A stretch of 64,000 nucleotides of DNA, taken from Perilla frutescens. Its lineage: Eukaryota; Streptophyta; Magnoliopsida; Lamiales; Lamiaceae. The notes beneath the pieces are model-generated. The model was not told the DNA's origin, ran no database searches, and saw only the letters and a list, made by a program, of their open reading frames with translations. The stretch is from contig BRKX01000007.1 in NCBI GenBank assembly GCA_026008535.1, positions 6,657,001-6,721,000 of the forward strand. The letters run 5' to 3'. Shown in pieces: positions 10,303-22,734 of this stretch (its first letter is position 1; every line of letters starts with the position of its first letter). The position numbers and the translations under genes are program-made.

Positions 10303-13300
10303 TAGGGATGTGCAAGCAACTCTTTATTTTTTTGGACCGATCCGGACCGATTATATTGATAAGATTGAACCGAAGATTGGCGGATTAGTTCAATCAGCCC
10401 TATCGGTCCGATCGAAACTCTTTTTTTTTTTTTTAATTTAGTCTCAAATATTAATAAATCAAATTTTTACTAGTTAAAAATTCATTTATTTTATCCGATT
10501 AAGCATATAGAAACTTATTTTAGGCATTTAAGATTTATCAATTTAAGAATATTAGATATATTTTTAATTATTACTAATATTAATATTATATATATATATT
10601 AAAAATTTAATATTTATATATGTAACGCCCCGATCCCGGAAGAATAGTGACAAGGGACCGACGCGCTACTGGGGAAAAGGGGAAAGGGGTTTTGGCATAA
10701 AAATAATCATAGAAATAGGGTTAGTGCCCCAAACACTTGGGCAGCATAACCTCTATAACTGGAATTTAACCACGCTCTAAGGCGTGTTAGAAGGAACTTG
10801 AATCAATGATCAATCATCAAAGGGAACTTATCCCGCCAATTAATTATAAAGGCAGATTTCAATAACAAACACAAATAATATTATGATTCAAACAACTGAA
10901 GACAAACTATATCAGAGTAAACGGAACAAGCGTAGAGCATCTTTATTAAACTTAAGCAAAATATTTCCAACTACTTCTCTGTTTTAGAGTATCTAAGATC
11001 TCTAAACAACACAAAAAGAGCAAGCAAATATCAACAAAAATACAGCCCTTGCCTCAGCTCCATCATCTTCCAGCCACCTCTCAACCTGAAAATATTTAGA
11101 AAAGATTTGGGCTAAGTACTAGTGTACCTAGTGGGAAATTTTGATAAACAATTCACAATCATTTTATAATTATGAATATCGTATCCACACAAGTATAACA
11201 ATGGAAATGTTTCAAATCTCAAAAGCATTCCATGTATACAAAGCTTCTTTTAACCTTATTTACACGCTCTATCTCAACTGTCCCTTCCTACAGTGTCTTA
11301 ACTTATATACACGTCCTCCAGCCCAGCTGTCTAATAAAGGATAGTGTATACGGTCCCAAAGCTTTAAGGATCCGAACTCGAGTCTAGTTAAGCACTCAAT
11401 GTTTTCGTAGGATACTGGCGAATGCGAACAGTGAGCTAAAATATTTTGATACAGATATTCATGCTTTACAGTTGATAAACAGTTGAGCTTATAATTAGCT
11501 GAATATAATTTGAGAAAGATGTAGCCCACCTTAATGGTCTTGATACTCAACAGTCGACGAGTAGCGCAGAAAATCTCTAAATTGCACTTGTTGTTCTTTG
11601 ACCTACAAATTATTGAGATTCTAACCTTGAGAACTTATCTTGACTGTCAACTAATAACTTAAAACTATAAACACGATTATAGGCTTAAGAATCAATCGGT
11701 CTTGAATTAACTAAATGAACGTAAACTGAACAATTGTTGTGTTAATTCTGTAATTATCGAGCTTTTTGATTAGTAATTGAAAGGTTTTTCGGACCTCAAA
11801 GAAAGATTATTCGATAATTGAAACAATCTGGATAAGGTAATATATTTTGAAAACTGAGAATTAAATTGTATATTTGCTATTTCTATTTAAATCCATATCT
11901 TCGTCAAATTATCAAATAATCATCCATCACTTATATAAGAGTCTTCAATGCCTCAACTATACATGAATTGATTAAAACAATTCCAAATTGGAAAGCAATA
12001 TAATTCATTTGCTCAGACTTAATTACGGCCTTTATATAGTCTTCAATTCCCAAATTCATGTTTTTGTCATAAAAATATTATTAACAATTCATAAATAATG
12101 GATAGCCTAGTACAGTTTTAGATGATAAAGTCAAGTCTAATGACTAGATTTTCAGATTTTTTTCGCAATTAGAGTTCTAAACTTTGCTCTGCCTTTTAAT
12201 GATTAAAACATCAACTAAAATAAAAACTGAATTATTTGAATTGAAGCCTACAAAGAGAGGTTTCTAACCATGTATGGAATGATGGGTTTTGATTGCCGGA
12301 AAGGTTGTAGAAGGGTCGCCAATTTGGTAGCAGCTGTGCACCTAATGTTTGACAGCAGTTTCGCGCCACTTTTCGGCATGATTTCGGTAGAACAAATGAA
12401 ATCTGATTTGTGATCAGAAGCTGAGTATGCATAGCCCGTAAGAAGAGCTTCGAAACGCTATAAAGTTGAGACAAATCGGACGATCGGATTGGCCAGAAAT
12501 TGCACCGCAAGTTGGCTGCAACACATGGTAGCGGGGCAGCGGGTCTTCGACTGTTTCTTGCTATCGTTCTTAACTTTCCGGTCACCTATTCCAATGAAAT
12601 CTTGTATAGCTGCAATCTAACGAAGGGGATGAAGATTATAGTATAATTTTTATAATTTCTGGTTACGAATTGATGATGGAAAAATGGAGAAGAAGGCGGT
12701 TGCTGTCTGCGGCGTCTCCAAATGAAGAAGAACTGATCGAAGCTTTGATTTTTTTTTATTTTTTTATCAAACTAAAAGCTAAAGCTAATAGATATACATA
12801 TTCCCCTATATGGATACGTGGAAGACTAAGATGCTTAGGTGAATGTGAATTAGATTGGTGGCACGATGACTATGAGGAAGGATAATTCTTTTTTTTATTT
12901 TTTTATCACATATATAAATTTTTAATATTTATTATTTAAATAAAATACTTAAATAAATTTCAAACTAAATTCCAAATGTATATATAAATATAATATCTAT
13001 TAATTTGTTTTCTATACTATTGATCATCTTTGTGATTAAATATTAAAAATGATTTCTATATACGTTAAATATGTATATGTGTGTACTTATATTTAAAAAT
13101 CACACTATATATATATATATATATTTTACCCGATAAATCATTTTCTAATAATTTAACTAAATTCGCATCTAGCTAGGGTTCTAGATAAAAATACGAGAAT
13201 GTGCCAGGTATCTATAACCCACCCAACAAGCACACTTATCTAAAAAAAATAAAAATTTAAGGGTCTATTTTCTTCTCTAGCTTAGCCTTTATAAGGTAAT

Positions 13301-13495
13301 CATAGGCTATTATTTTAATACTAAAAAGTTTTGGGATATTACAATATATAATTAGTTCAGTCGGTCCGGTCCGACCGAATAAATATTTTTCAAGACCAGA
13401 CCGACCGAACTAAGTTTAAAAAATCGACCGAAATCGACAAAAATCGATCGGTCCGGCCCGATTCATTTGGTCTGTTTAGTTTTTTTACAACCCTA
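10303..13495. mobile_element. hAT-type MITE split by a solo LTR
   Basis: Left end TAGGGATGTGCAAGC, right end TTTTTTACAACCCTA (inverted), with GGTCCG/GACCGA-rich subterminal sequence on both sides (10340-10410 and 13355-13470). Flanking octamers ACTATCGG (10295-10302) and ACTATCAC (13496-13503) match at 6 of 8 positions, as expected for an aged hAT TSD. Without the solo LTR at 10621-13343 the element is about 465 bp. Confidence 0.7.
10621..13343. mobile_element. Solo LTR, 2.7 kb, TSD ATATA
   Basis: The sequence starts TGTAACGCCCCGATCC and ends TTGGGATATTACA, the TG...CA ends typical of long LTRs of Ty3-gypsy elements. It is flanked on both sides by ATATA (10616-10620 and 13344-13348). There is no PBS, PPT or coding domain inside, so it is a solo LTR left by LTR-LTR recombination. 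Short ORFs inside (for example 12585-12232) have no recognisable domain. The TSD falls in TA-rich DNA, so it is less distinctive than others here, but both termini are sharp. Confidence 0.82.
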
Positions 13496-13503
13496 ACTAT
13501 CAC

Positions 13504-13942
13504 ATAGAAGAAGGATTTACCCAACAAACAATTATTTTATGTAACGAACTTCTCTGGTCATTCAAAATCAAAGGAAAGATCATTTTTAAGAAACCATTTT
13601 TTTTTTTTTTTGTGCAGAATAAGTTTAATTAGTTGTTCATGTATTTGTAAATTAAATGACCGACAATAATGACAAATATAGTGAGACGATTAGACGACTG
13701 CATAATTGGAATATCCCCAGATTAATTAAATATTTGGGAGCAATTGAATAATTGATTAGATTATGAATTGAGATGGTAACCTTTGGTCTTTGGGTGTGGG
13801 GGCTGAGAGAGATTAAGTTAAAATCAACGTGCTTTAATTTCCCCTTAATGCATACCTTTTTAATTTACATTAGCTAGGTTTTACTTTATAGCTAGGATTT
13901 TTCTCTGTATCATGTACGAATACATTATATTATCGTCAATTC
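13504..13942. other. Intergenic DNA, nothing recognised
   Basis: AT-rich, no coding frame, no repeat structure seen. Confidence 0.5.
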
Positions 13943-14156
13943 TCCTATGCACTATGTGCACATCAGACAATCAATGCGTTGACCGAGTCAACGGCCTTTG
14001 ATCAAAAAAACCATCAAAACAGGTGATTCTTTTTAGAGATACAGGTGATATTTTTTGAATTTTGGGTTATACATTTTAGTGTTACGATTGATACTGATTT
14101 TGATCTTTTATTTTGTCAACGCGTTAATGTCTGATGTGCACCTAGTGTACACAAGA
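13943..14156. mobile_element. CGCGTTGAC-type MITE, copy 1
   Basis: Inverted ends: left TGCACTATGTGCACATCAGAC followed by CAATGCGTTGACC, right GTCAACGCGTTAATGTCTGATG followed by TGCACCTAGTGTACACAAG. The same element, with the same inverted ends, is at 22252-22547 on the other side of the receptor-kinase gene. Confidence 0.75.
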
Positions 14157-14463
14157 CATGCATGTCCTTATATTATTGATATCTCGTGTTATATATGTTA
14201 CTATTTATGTGTGTTACGGTCGAGTATTAATCAAGTGCATGTGTTGGTGTAAACCCTTCAAACTATATATTATTATGAACAGTACAAGAACTCGATCACC
14301 CAAGTAAAGTAATAAAATCTAATAAACATATATCGAAAACAAAATAATAGGACATTGATGGGTGCATGGCTAAAGTTTAAGTACACTTTGAAAAAACACA
14401 CCAAGTTCACATTACAAACTATAATCATCCCAACTATATTAGATTAATTTATGATCCAATCCA

Positions 14464-17400
14464 TCACCTGCGATGCTTCTTCTTGAGCTCTTGTACTGGA
14501 ACTTCGGCTTGAATCTTGTGTAGAGCAGCTACTACTCGACTCATGTTGATTCGTTCCCCCGGTGAAACGGCTAAACATTTAATTGCCAAGTCAAAAATAG
14601 ATGTCACACATTCTAACTTTGCAGACAAAAGTTGATCTTCTCTTGATAGCAAAGCAGGAGCCACAATTTCACTTATGGCATTTTCTTGTAATGCTTTATC
14701 CACCCATCCCTTTATGCTCATTTCCGCATCGAACATATCATCTGTTGGCCTTTTACTTGTAAACATCTCCAACAACAATATCCCGAAACTGTATACATCT
14801 CCACTCGTGGATACCTTTCCGTCTGATCCAAACTCTAGTAGTATTTCACATTTTGTTCATCATCATCATTAATTAAAGTGTCAATTTTCAAAAGAAAACA
14901 GAAAACTTATAGAAGGTGAAATTTAAATATTTTATATACATCACCTGGTGCTGCATAACCGGTAGTTGCCATGTTTCTAGTGAGTACTGCAGCGTCATCA
15001 CTGTCAAATAGTTTGGCGATACCAAAATCACCAACATGAGCAGTCATATCAGCATCGAGCAACACATTACTTGGCTTGATGTCACAGTGAACAACAGTGT
15101 ATGTATGATCATGATGAAGATATTCCAATGCCAATGCAACATCTATTGCTATTTTCACTCTTTGAACAAGATCCACACAATATTTGTCAGAATGCAACCA
15201 TTTTTCCAAGCTTCCATTTGGCATGTATGCAAGAATCAAGGCCTTAAACTCAGTGTTACTGCAACAACCAAGTATCTTGACTAAATTCCTATGCCGAATG
15301 GTGCTCAATATTTTACTTTCAGTGTCAAAGCTCTTGGTTGCTCCTTCTAGTTCCAAGTTGAAGACTTTCACTGCAACATCCATCCCATCTGCAAGTGTTG
15401 CTTTGTATACTGAACCAACGCCTCCTTTTCCAAGTAGGTTTGTCTCACTAAAAGAATCCGTTCCCTGCCTGAGTTCTCTCTCTGAAATTATTTTCCAACC
15501 AGCACCTACTGATGGAATCTCTGTTGAAGGTGGTGGATTTTTCCGTCTACATCTTCTTATTAGAATAAGTATACCAACCACTAGAATCATAAATGCAATG
15601 AAGGGGGGAAAAATATATATCAAAATTATTCGAGACAAACTCTTCGATGTTGATTTTCCACAACGTGACACTTGAAATCTTGTCGCGCCACAGAGAGCAG
15701 AATTGTGAAGAAAAGATTCGGCAGTGAAGTTCTTAAAGCTACCCGTGTCTGGAATCTCCCCTTTCAATTGGTTGTGAGACACATTAAAATCTTGAAGATC
15801 ATCGAGATTTGCCAATGACTCAGGTATCGTACCAGAAAGATGATTATTGGATAGATCCAATGTGATCAAGCCTTTGAGCTCCCCCAGAGATTGAGGGATG
15901 GATTCGTTAAACATATTATTAGATAAAGATAGAGATACCAGTGATTTGCAGCTGCTAATTGTGTTGGGAATATGCCCTGAAAATTTGTTATAGGACATGT
16001 TTAGCTCGTTGATAGCCCTTAAATTTCCGATCTGTTCTGGAAGCTGGCCACTGAAATTGTTTGATGACAAGTCAAGCATTATGAGATCATCAAGATTCAA
16101 CAAGTTGGGAGAAAGTGTGGAATTCAACTTGTTAAAGGCAAAGGAAACATTTTTTAAGGATTTAATATCTCCCAAACATTCTGGTACTGAACCTGAGAGC
16201 ATATTACCACCCAAGTACAACTCCCCCAAATTACTCATTTGGCAAAGATCAGAAGGGATATATCCTTCCAACTGGTTATCATGCAGATACAACTTTACGA
16301 GTTGCTTCAACTTTCCCATTGTTGTCGGGATGAATTCTGTGAGTTGATTCTCAGATAAAATCAAAGTTTGTAAACTGCTCAAATTTCCAATATCAGAAGG
16401 AATAATACCTCTGATGCTGCAGCCAGATGCCCAGAAAGTGATGAGAGAAGTCGACAAATTCCCAATGGAAGCTGGGAGGATACCATTCATCAAAGGATTG
16501 TCTGATATTTCCAAGATCTCCAAATCTCGACAGTTGGTTAAAGAAGAGAGAAATCTGAGTTCCTGAGTGGGAGATTCTGCTCCTGTCAAATTATTTTCCC
16601 AGAGTCGAAGGGCTTGAAGGAGCCTTAAATTACCAAAGTCGGGAATGGAGCCGGTGAATGAATTTCTGTTCAGTTCCATCACAGTAAGCTTCGAAGCATT
16701 GGTGATAGATCTTGGAATTTCACCGCTGAGTCTGTTAAAATATAAATAAAGCTTTTCCAGATTGAAAGTTGAGAGCCCCATGGTTGGAGGAAGACTACCC
16801 GAAAACTGATTCTGTTGAAGACCTAATATCCTGAGGGATGAGATATTGAATATGGAAGAGGGGATGGAACCATTTAACAAATCATTGAAGGGTGCTCCAA
16901 ATATCTCAAGGTATGCTAGATTACCAAGCTCTTCCGGCAATTCACCTATCATAAGAGTACGATTCATCAACTTCTTTCAGAAAATTTTATTATTATCTTT
17001 TAGTATTTTTAAGTATAATGACTTATAATACTTTTCTTATTTGAAATCCGCTCAATTGTGTTCCAACATGTTATTAATTCTGTGACAAGTGCAGTAACAT
17101 GAGCAAAGTGAGTGTTTTTATTTAAAAAAAATGCTGGCTAAAAAGTTGCCAGAATTCCAAATTTGAGCTCGTTATATGTGATCGGGAAAAATTAATTTAA
17201 GGACAGAAATTGAACGGAATCCAAAAAATTTAGTCGATTCAGCAATTGATCTAGTCATTGATGATGTAGGTGATTCTTATGATTTAGCCAAAAAGATTCA
17301 ATTCCTCCATAGTCTCATCTCTTTTCCAGGTTGTTTCATTTATTTATTTTTTTATCAATTTCAGTTTATCTATATTTGAATTTGAGTTTTTGAAACAATG

Positions 17401-20400
17401 TTGTGAGTTTTTAAATTATGCTTCCTAAAACTAAAAAATATGATTATGGATATGAAAAGCATAGAAAAAAAAGAGTGTTCTCTCAATATTAGGGGCCAAA
17501 TTTAAAAATTAACTGAGGGGTTATACCAATTTTTTAATATGACCCTGCGTCTAATGGGTTATAATCCATTACATGGGTCAAATAGGCTCAAACCCATTCA
17601 AAAATCCACCCGCCCTCCAAAATATCGCCCAGGCGCGTGGGTGCCTAGCCTATGGGCCTCACACTCATGGGCGCCCATTTTTTTTTTCCATTTTTTTATT
17701 ATTTTTCTCATTGTTTTCATTATTTTTCAATTTTTTTAAAACCTTTATTTTCTATCTAGTGAAGTACACAAGGCCACACGTCGGGTGAGTGCACTGCATA
17801 AGACGTAGTATAAAAAAATAAATTAGTTCAAAAAAATTAAATTAATTCACTTTAACAGAGTTCATTAATTTCATTTTAGGCTATATATTTATTTAAGATC
17901 CATCTGTTTAACAGTCTCACACATCATACATCTCAAATTTAAGTTGTATAAGGTCTAAACAAGTTCAAAAAATATGATCATGAACAAGTAGATTTCACTA
18001 ATCTACGATAATAGAAAGGCAAAAATTATGATCTTTATTTAAAGAGAGAAGTGAGAAAGTTGAGAATTGAGTGTGAACAGAAGAGAGATGAAAAATAACG
18101 AAAATGAAGACTTCGAAAGGTTTGAATGTTTGAACTTTGATTTTGAATGTTGCTTTCTTTGGATATTTAATTTTGGATAATTTTAATTTTAAATATACTT
18201 TGTTTGAAATGTTATGTGATTTATGAATTATAATTTATAGTTGCACATATTCTTCAAATATCTTGCTTCAAATTAAAAATTAAAATAAAAAGATGTGACG
18301 ACGCTAGGCATCCCCGATTGCTGGAATATAGTCTAGTGAGTTCCCCAAGCATGATTTAAACTACTCAAATTACAAATGAACGGATAATGGATAAATATCT
18401 AGCTACACGTGCGATGAACATAATATGTGAAATTATTATTTATTTTAAAAACTCTAAAAAATTGTGATGTTTGCAAAGAAGTAATGCACAAGTTTTTGAA
18501 CATACCTCCCAACTTATTAAAAGCAAGATCTAGCTGTACTAGCAAAGTAAGGTTGCCAAGTTGCTTTGGTACGTTACCTGAAATTAATGAGACAAATGAC
18601 TTCAAGATTAAACAAAAACCACCGAAACTATTTGATAAAAGATAAAAATCTAAGTGAAAGAAATGAATAAATTTAACTTTTGATCCCATTAGAATATGGT
18701 CAAAACATTTTTAGTCCCAAAAATTACTTTTTTGGTCTAATACGATATTTTTCAGACAATTTTAATCCCATAAGATATTTTTCTGACAATTTTAGTCCCA
18801 TAAGTTGTTATTTTGATAATTGTAGTCCCAAACTAATAGAGAAAGTTAACTTACGATACTTAATTTTCTGTGTTAGTTTGGGACTAAAATTATCGGGGAA
18901 ATATTTTATGGGACTAAAATTGTCGGAAAAATATCTTATGAGACCAAAATTGTCGAAAAATATCATTTGAGACCAAAAAATTAACTTTTGAAACTAAAAG
19001 TGTTTTGATCCTATTATAATGGGACCAAAAGTAAAATTTACTTGTGAAAATATTTCATAAAGAATTTCTTCTAACTCGTTCGCCAACACTTTTTCAAGGG
19101 TCCACCGTGCACCGTCAAGGATATGTAAATAAAAGACTTTGTTATAAAAAAGTGACATCAAAATAGAGTTTAATTTGCTCTTGTACCTGTTAAGTTGTTC
19201 TCAGAAAGTTTTAGATTTTTCAATGAGGTTAGATATCCAATTTCCTTTGGTATACCACCTGTAAATATAGTGCTACAGCATTACATAACAGATAGAAACA
19301 ATTTGATTCTTAAAAATTATCAAGAACTAATGTACACTCAAGTCGTCAAAATACCTGTGAACTTGTTCCGATTAAGATATAACTGCTCAAGCTTTGGTGA
19401 ATTGTAGAAAGATGAGATACTTCCGGATAGACTATTGTTGAAGAGGTCCACGTATTCCAGAGAAGAAATGTTGAAAATAGAAGATGGAATATCTCCTGTT
19501 AGGGAGGAGTTTTGAATGCCTAATTAATCACTCTAATTATATAAAGTAAGAGATTTTTAATGCAAAAATATTTAAAATACCAAAATATTCTTTAATTAAT
19601 TGTCATCATCTTACGTTTGGGTATGACCCCATGGGCATAGCTAGTGCGTTACACTAAAAATGAGAAAGTTTCACTATTTATCCAAATTCATATACTCCCT
19701 CCGTATATACTCCATCCGTTTTTATACACGTTTTTTATTTTAATTTAAAATAATAATTAATTTTTTGAATTAATATATCCCATTTTTTTATATCACATAA
19801 AATCTAGGGATAAGGGTCGCGCATGCCCCTGTACTTTTTGGCGGGGACATCCTAGGTCCGTGTACTTTTTTTTTTGCTCAATTGGGCTCTTAAACGTTTT
19901 TTTTCGGGTCTATTAGGCCATTTCGTCAGGCCCCTCTTGACGGGGCCTTTAACTCTAGATGAAACGACGTCGTTTCATCAATTTTCCAAATAAAAAAAAT
20001 TCAAAATTAAAATAATATTTACCCTAATCCATTAATTGACCCGCCCGTCCTTTTAATTAAGGATTCGACCTGTAATTTAACTTAAAAAATCAAAATTAAT
20101 TAACATGATTAAAAATAACTAATAAAATTAAATATAATATTATTATTCTTTTATAAATTAGAATATCATTGTTTAATAAATTAATTAAAAAATTAAAAAT
20201 AATAGTAAATAAAATCTTTAAATTTGTTTGAACATTTAATCCCAATATAATTTGTTTATTGCGATTAATTTGTCGAATATGTTCATGCTAATTTGAAGAA
20301 TTTGTTCATAATAGATACTGGGATTAAATGTTCATGCTAATTTAAAGAATTTATTTACTATTATTTTTAATTTTTTTAATTAATTTATTAAACAATGATA

Positions 20401-22009
20401 TTCTAATTTATAAAAGAATAATATTATATTTAATTTTATTAATTATTTTTAATCATGTTAATCAATTTTGATATTTTAAGTTAAATTACGGGTAGAATCC
20501 TTAATTAAAAGGGCGGGCGGGTCAATTAATGGATTATGGTAAGTATTATTTTAATTTTGATTTTTTTTATTTAGAAAATTGATGAAACGATGTTGTTTCA
20601 TCTAGAGTTAACGGCGCCGTCAAGAGGGGCCTGACGGAAGGCCCTAATAGACCCGAAAAAAAAAAAGTTTAAGGGCCCAATTGAGCCAAAAAAAAAATAT
20701 AGGGGCCTAGGAGGTCCCCGCCAAAAAGTAGAAGGGCCTGCGTGAGCCTTATCCCTAAAATCTATTCACTCATTTTAATATCCTAAAGAGTTACCTAAAT
20801 TTCTCTTTCCATATATTTGTAGGGTTAAAAATTTGGAAAGATGGTGTGAATATATATATAACAACAAATACTTTTTACACACAATAAAACTCCTAAAACA
20901 GCTAACATGTAGAAACAGACGGAATATATAAATTTTGACACAATTTACAATTTAGACATAATTTTGCAAGGTGTTTCCTTTGAATGAATTTCCAAGAATG
21001 TATTCTAGATTGAGGGTAAGAGCGTATATATACATATATGTCCAAATTAAGAAGTTTTATAGAATTAACAAATTATATAAATCATACCTTGGAGCTGATT
21101 CGAATACATGTCTAAAATCCTAAGCATGGTTAAATTCCCGATTCCAGTTGATATGTTTCCACCGAATTGGTTCATGGACAACGACAGCTTCTCCAGCTTT
21201 GTGCACTTGTACATGCCTGCTGGAATCTGGCCGTATAGTTGATTCTCCCTCAAATCGAGTCGACGGAGCTTGGGAGCATCACCACTGCATACATCATCTG
21301 GGAGCTGGCCTGATAGCTTATTACCACTCATATCAATTTCTGCCAAAAACGACATGTTGGTCAAGATACCACTCGGTATACCGCCTGTGAACTCATTTCC
21401 GGCTAGGTTTAGAGTTTCCAGTGAAGCGATATGAGCAATCTGATCAGAAATATTTCCATGAAGAAGATTGTAGGCCATGTTCAAAGTCAGTAGCCTTGAA
21501 ATATTGAAGAGAGAGAGTGGGATTCTTCCTGAGAATTTGTTGTTATTGAGATGAATGTGTTGGAGTTGAGATAAGGCCCCCAACCACGGCGGTATTTCTC
21601 CGGTGAGGTTGTTAGATCCCACGTTTATTTCCTTCAAACGGCGCAAATTAGAGAGATGAGAGGGTATGGAGCCCGTGAAATTGTTGGAGCTGATGTCGAA
21701 ATATTGAAGAAACGTTAAGTTTCCGAGATGTGGAGAAATGGTTCCGATGAGTTCGAAACCGGAGAGATTGAGGGCGGTGACCCGGTGGTGGTTGAGGCTG
21801 CAGGAGACGCCGGTCCAGCAACAGACGGAAGTAGAAACGGACCAGTTGCTGCTCAAAACAGCATTATGGTCTGATGTGATGCCATTTTTGAAGGCGAGCA
21901 GTGCATTTTGATCAATGGTTGAATCGAAAATTAACGTTGTGGATGAGCTGAGGGTAACGCTGATTAATAGTAAAAGCATAAAAGCGCAAGACAAGAAAGA
22001 GGTCTCCAT
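14464..22009 (-). CDS. LRR receptor-like kinase, subfamily XII type, non-RD
   Basis: Six exons with GT/AG borders: 22009-21088, 19519-19355, 19258-19187, 18577-18506, 16945-14945, 14834-14464. They join in one frame to 1200 residues. Order: signal peptide (1-24), LRR N-cap with the paired Cys of CCWTGVSC, a long LRR ectodomain with N-glycosylation sites, one membrane span (about 850-873), and a kinase with the LGKGGVGSVYK loop (about 914), VAVK Lys (about 937), HCDIKPSN, DFG (about 1050) and APE formed across the last splice site. HCD instead of HRD makes it non-RD, as in immune receptors of LRR-XII (FLS2, EFR, Xa21). Exons 3 and 4 are 72 nt, one LRR each. The start was chosen at METSFLS because it begins the signal peptide; an in-frame ATG 13 codons upstream exists. 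The exon 1-2 join lacks about 16 residues of one LRR. Likely a plasma-membrane receptor; the ligand is unknown. Confidence 0.88.
16946..18505 (-). other. Receptor-kinase intron 4 (1.56 kb)
   Basis: Begins GT after ...TTGGGAG and ends ATGATAG before the long exon. It holds AT-rich DNA with a GC-richer repeat-like stretch at about 17530-17690 (GGGTCAAATAGG, GGGCGCCCA) whose plus-strand ORFs are chance. I see no terminal repeats. Confidence 0.6.
18670..19041. mobile_element. Foldback element in receptor-kinase intron 3
   Basis: The two halves are inverted copies: left ATTTAACTTTTGATCCCATT, AAAACATTTTTAGTCCC and repeated GACAATTTTAGTCCCATAAG; right the complement, ending GGGACCAAAAGTAAAATTTA. 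Arms are about 170 bp with a short centre around 18855. No transposase and no clear TSD. It lies between exons 3 and 4 of the LRR kinase. Confidence 0.75.
19706..20929. mobile_element. Stowaway-like MITE, split, in receptor-kinase intron 1
   Basis: Left end TACTCCATCCGTTTTTATAC and right end (inverted) CATGTAGAAACAGACGGAATATA are the TACTCCCTCCGT-type ends of Stowaway MITEs (Tc1/mariner, TA target). A further CTCCCTCCGT lies just outside the left end (19694-19703). Without the inner foldback element the MITE is about 265 bp. Confidence 0.6.
19806..20755. mobile_element. Large foldback element nested in the Stowaway MITE
   Basis: 950 bp flanked by the octamer TAAAATCT on both sides (19798-19805, 20756-20763). 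The arms are inverted copies of about 440 bp, starting AGGGATAAGG and ending CCTTATCCC, and include TTGGCGGGGACATCCTAGG, GGGTCTATTAGG, GACGCCGTT-like and ATGAAACGACGTCG blocks. There is no ORF of note. An 8-bp TSD points to hAT machinery; the long arms are unusual for that group. Confidence 0.8.
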
Positions 22010-22047
22010 ATTAGTTCTAATGGAATCTGTGATTGAATATTGTAACA

Positions 22048-22251
22048 CAACACTACGTTTAGCACATGCTCTAGTAGGTGTATATGAATATGGTAAAAAG
22101 GCACTATTGGAGAAGATTAATAAACGAAAGATGCCACGTACTTAATTTCCTCAAGCATTTTGAGTGTGCGATAAAATAATGGTAACTTTAATTGGCTCCC
22201 CATACTATAGAAGAAAGGAGGTCTAAAAAAGCACGAATTAAAAGAGGGCAG
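22048..22251 (-). other. Upstream region of the receptor kinase
   Basis: Presumed promoter/5' UTR of the LRR kinase. No TATA box I would trust. About 26 bp around 22055-22080 (GTTTAGCACATGCTCTAG followed by TAGGT) recur at about 26087-26112 with two differences. Confidence 0.4.
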
Positions 22252-22547
22252 GTCTTGTGTGCACTAGGTGCACATCAGACGGTCAATGCGTTGACCGAAT
22301 CAACGCGCATTGACCCGGTCAATACGTTGATCAAAAAATTCGTTAAAATTAGTATTATTCATAATACTGAAAAGTATCATTTCAAAGCCCAAAAAGTATG
22401 ATTTGTATCATTAAAAAGTATCGGCTAAAAAAAAAAGAAAAAGACTGTTAAAATCAGTATAAATCGAAATACTAAAAAGTATCACCCGTTTTGATAATTT
22501 TTTTGGTCAACGCGTTGACGGTCTGATGTACATCTTATGTACAAGAG
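22252..22547. mobile_element. CGCGTTGAC-type MITE, copy 2
   Basis: Left end TCTTGTGTGCACTAGGTGC, then ACATCAGACGGTCAATGCG. Right end (inverted) GTCAACGCGTTGACGGTC, then TGATGTACATCTTATGTACAAGA. It contains a second internal inverted GTCAATGCG/CGCATTGAC pair. Same family as 13943-14156. Confidence 0.75.
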
Positions 22548-22734
22548 TATTTGCAATTAAAAGAAAGAAGGCCTAATTCGAACCTTGAACCTATAAATGA
22601 AAAAAAAACTATATAATATACATTAACCTACTAAATGACTTTCGTAAATATTACATAAATGATATTTTTTTGTGTCGATGATAACTCGCAGCCACTACCA
22701 AGATACGCAATGAGTAAATCCGGCATGCCCCTGT

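Noticed and set aside
12232..12585. 117-codon minus-strand ORF inside the 2.7-kb solo LTR
   Set aside because: It lies in an LTR with TSDs and no domain is seen.
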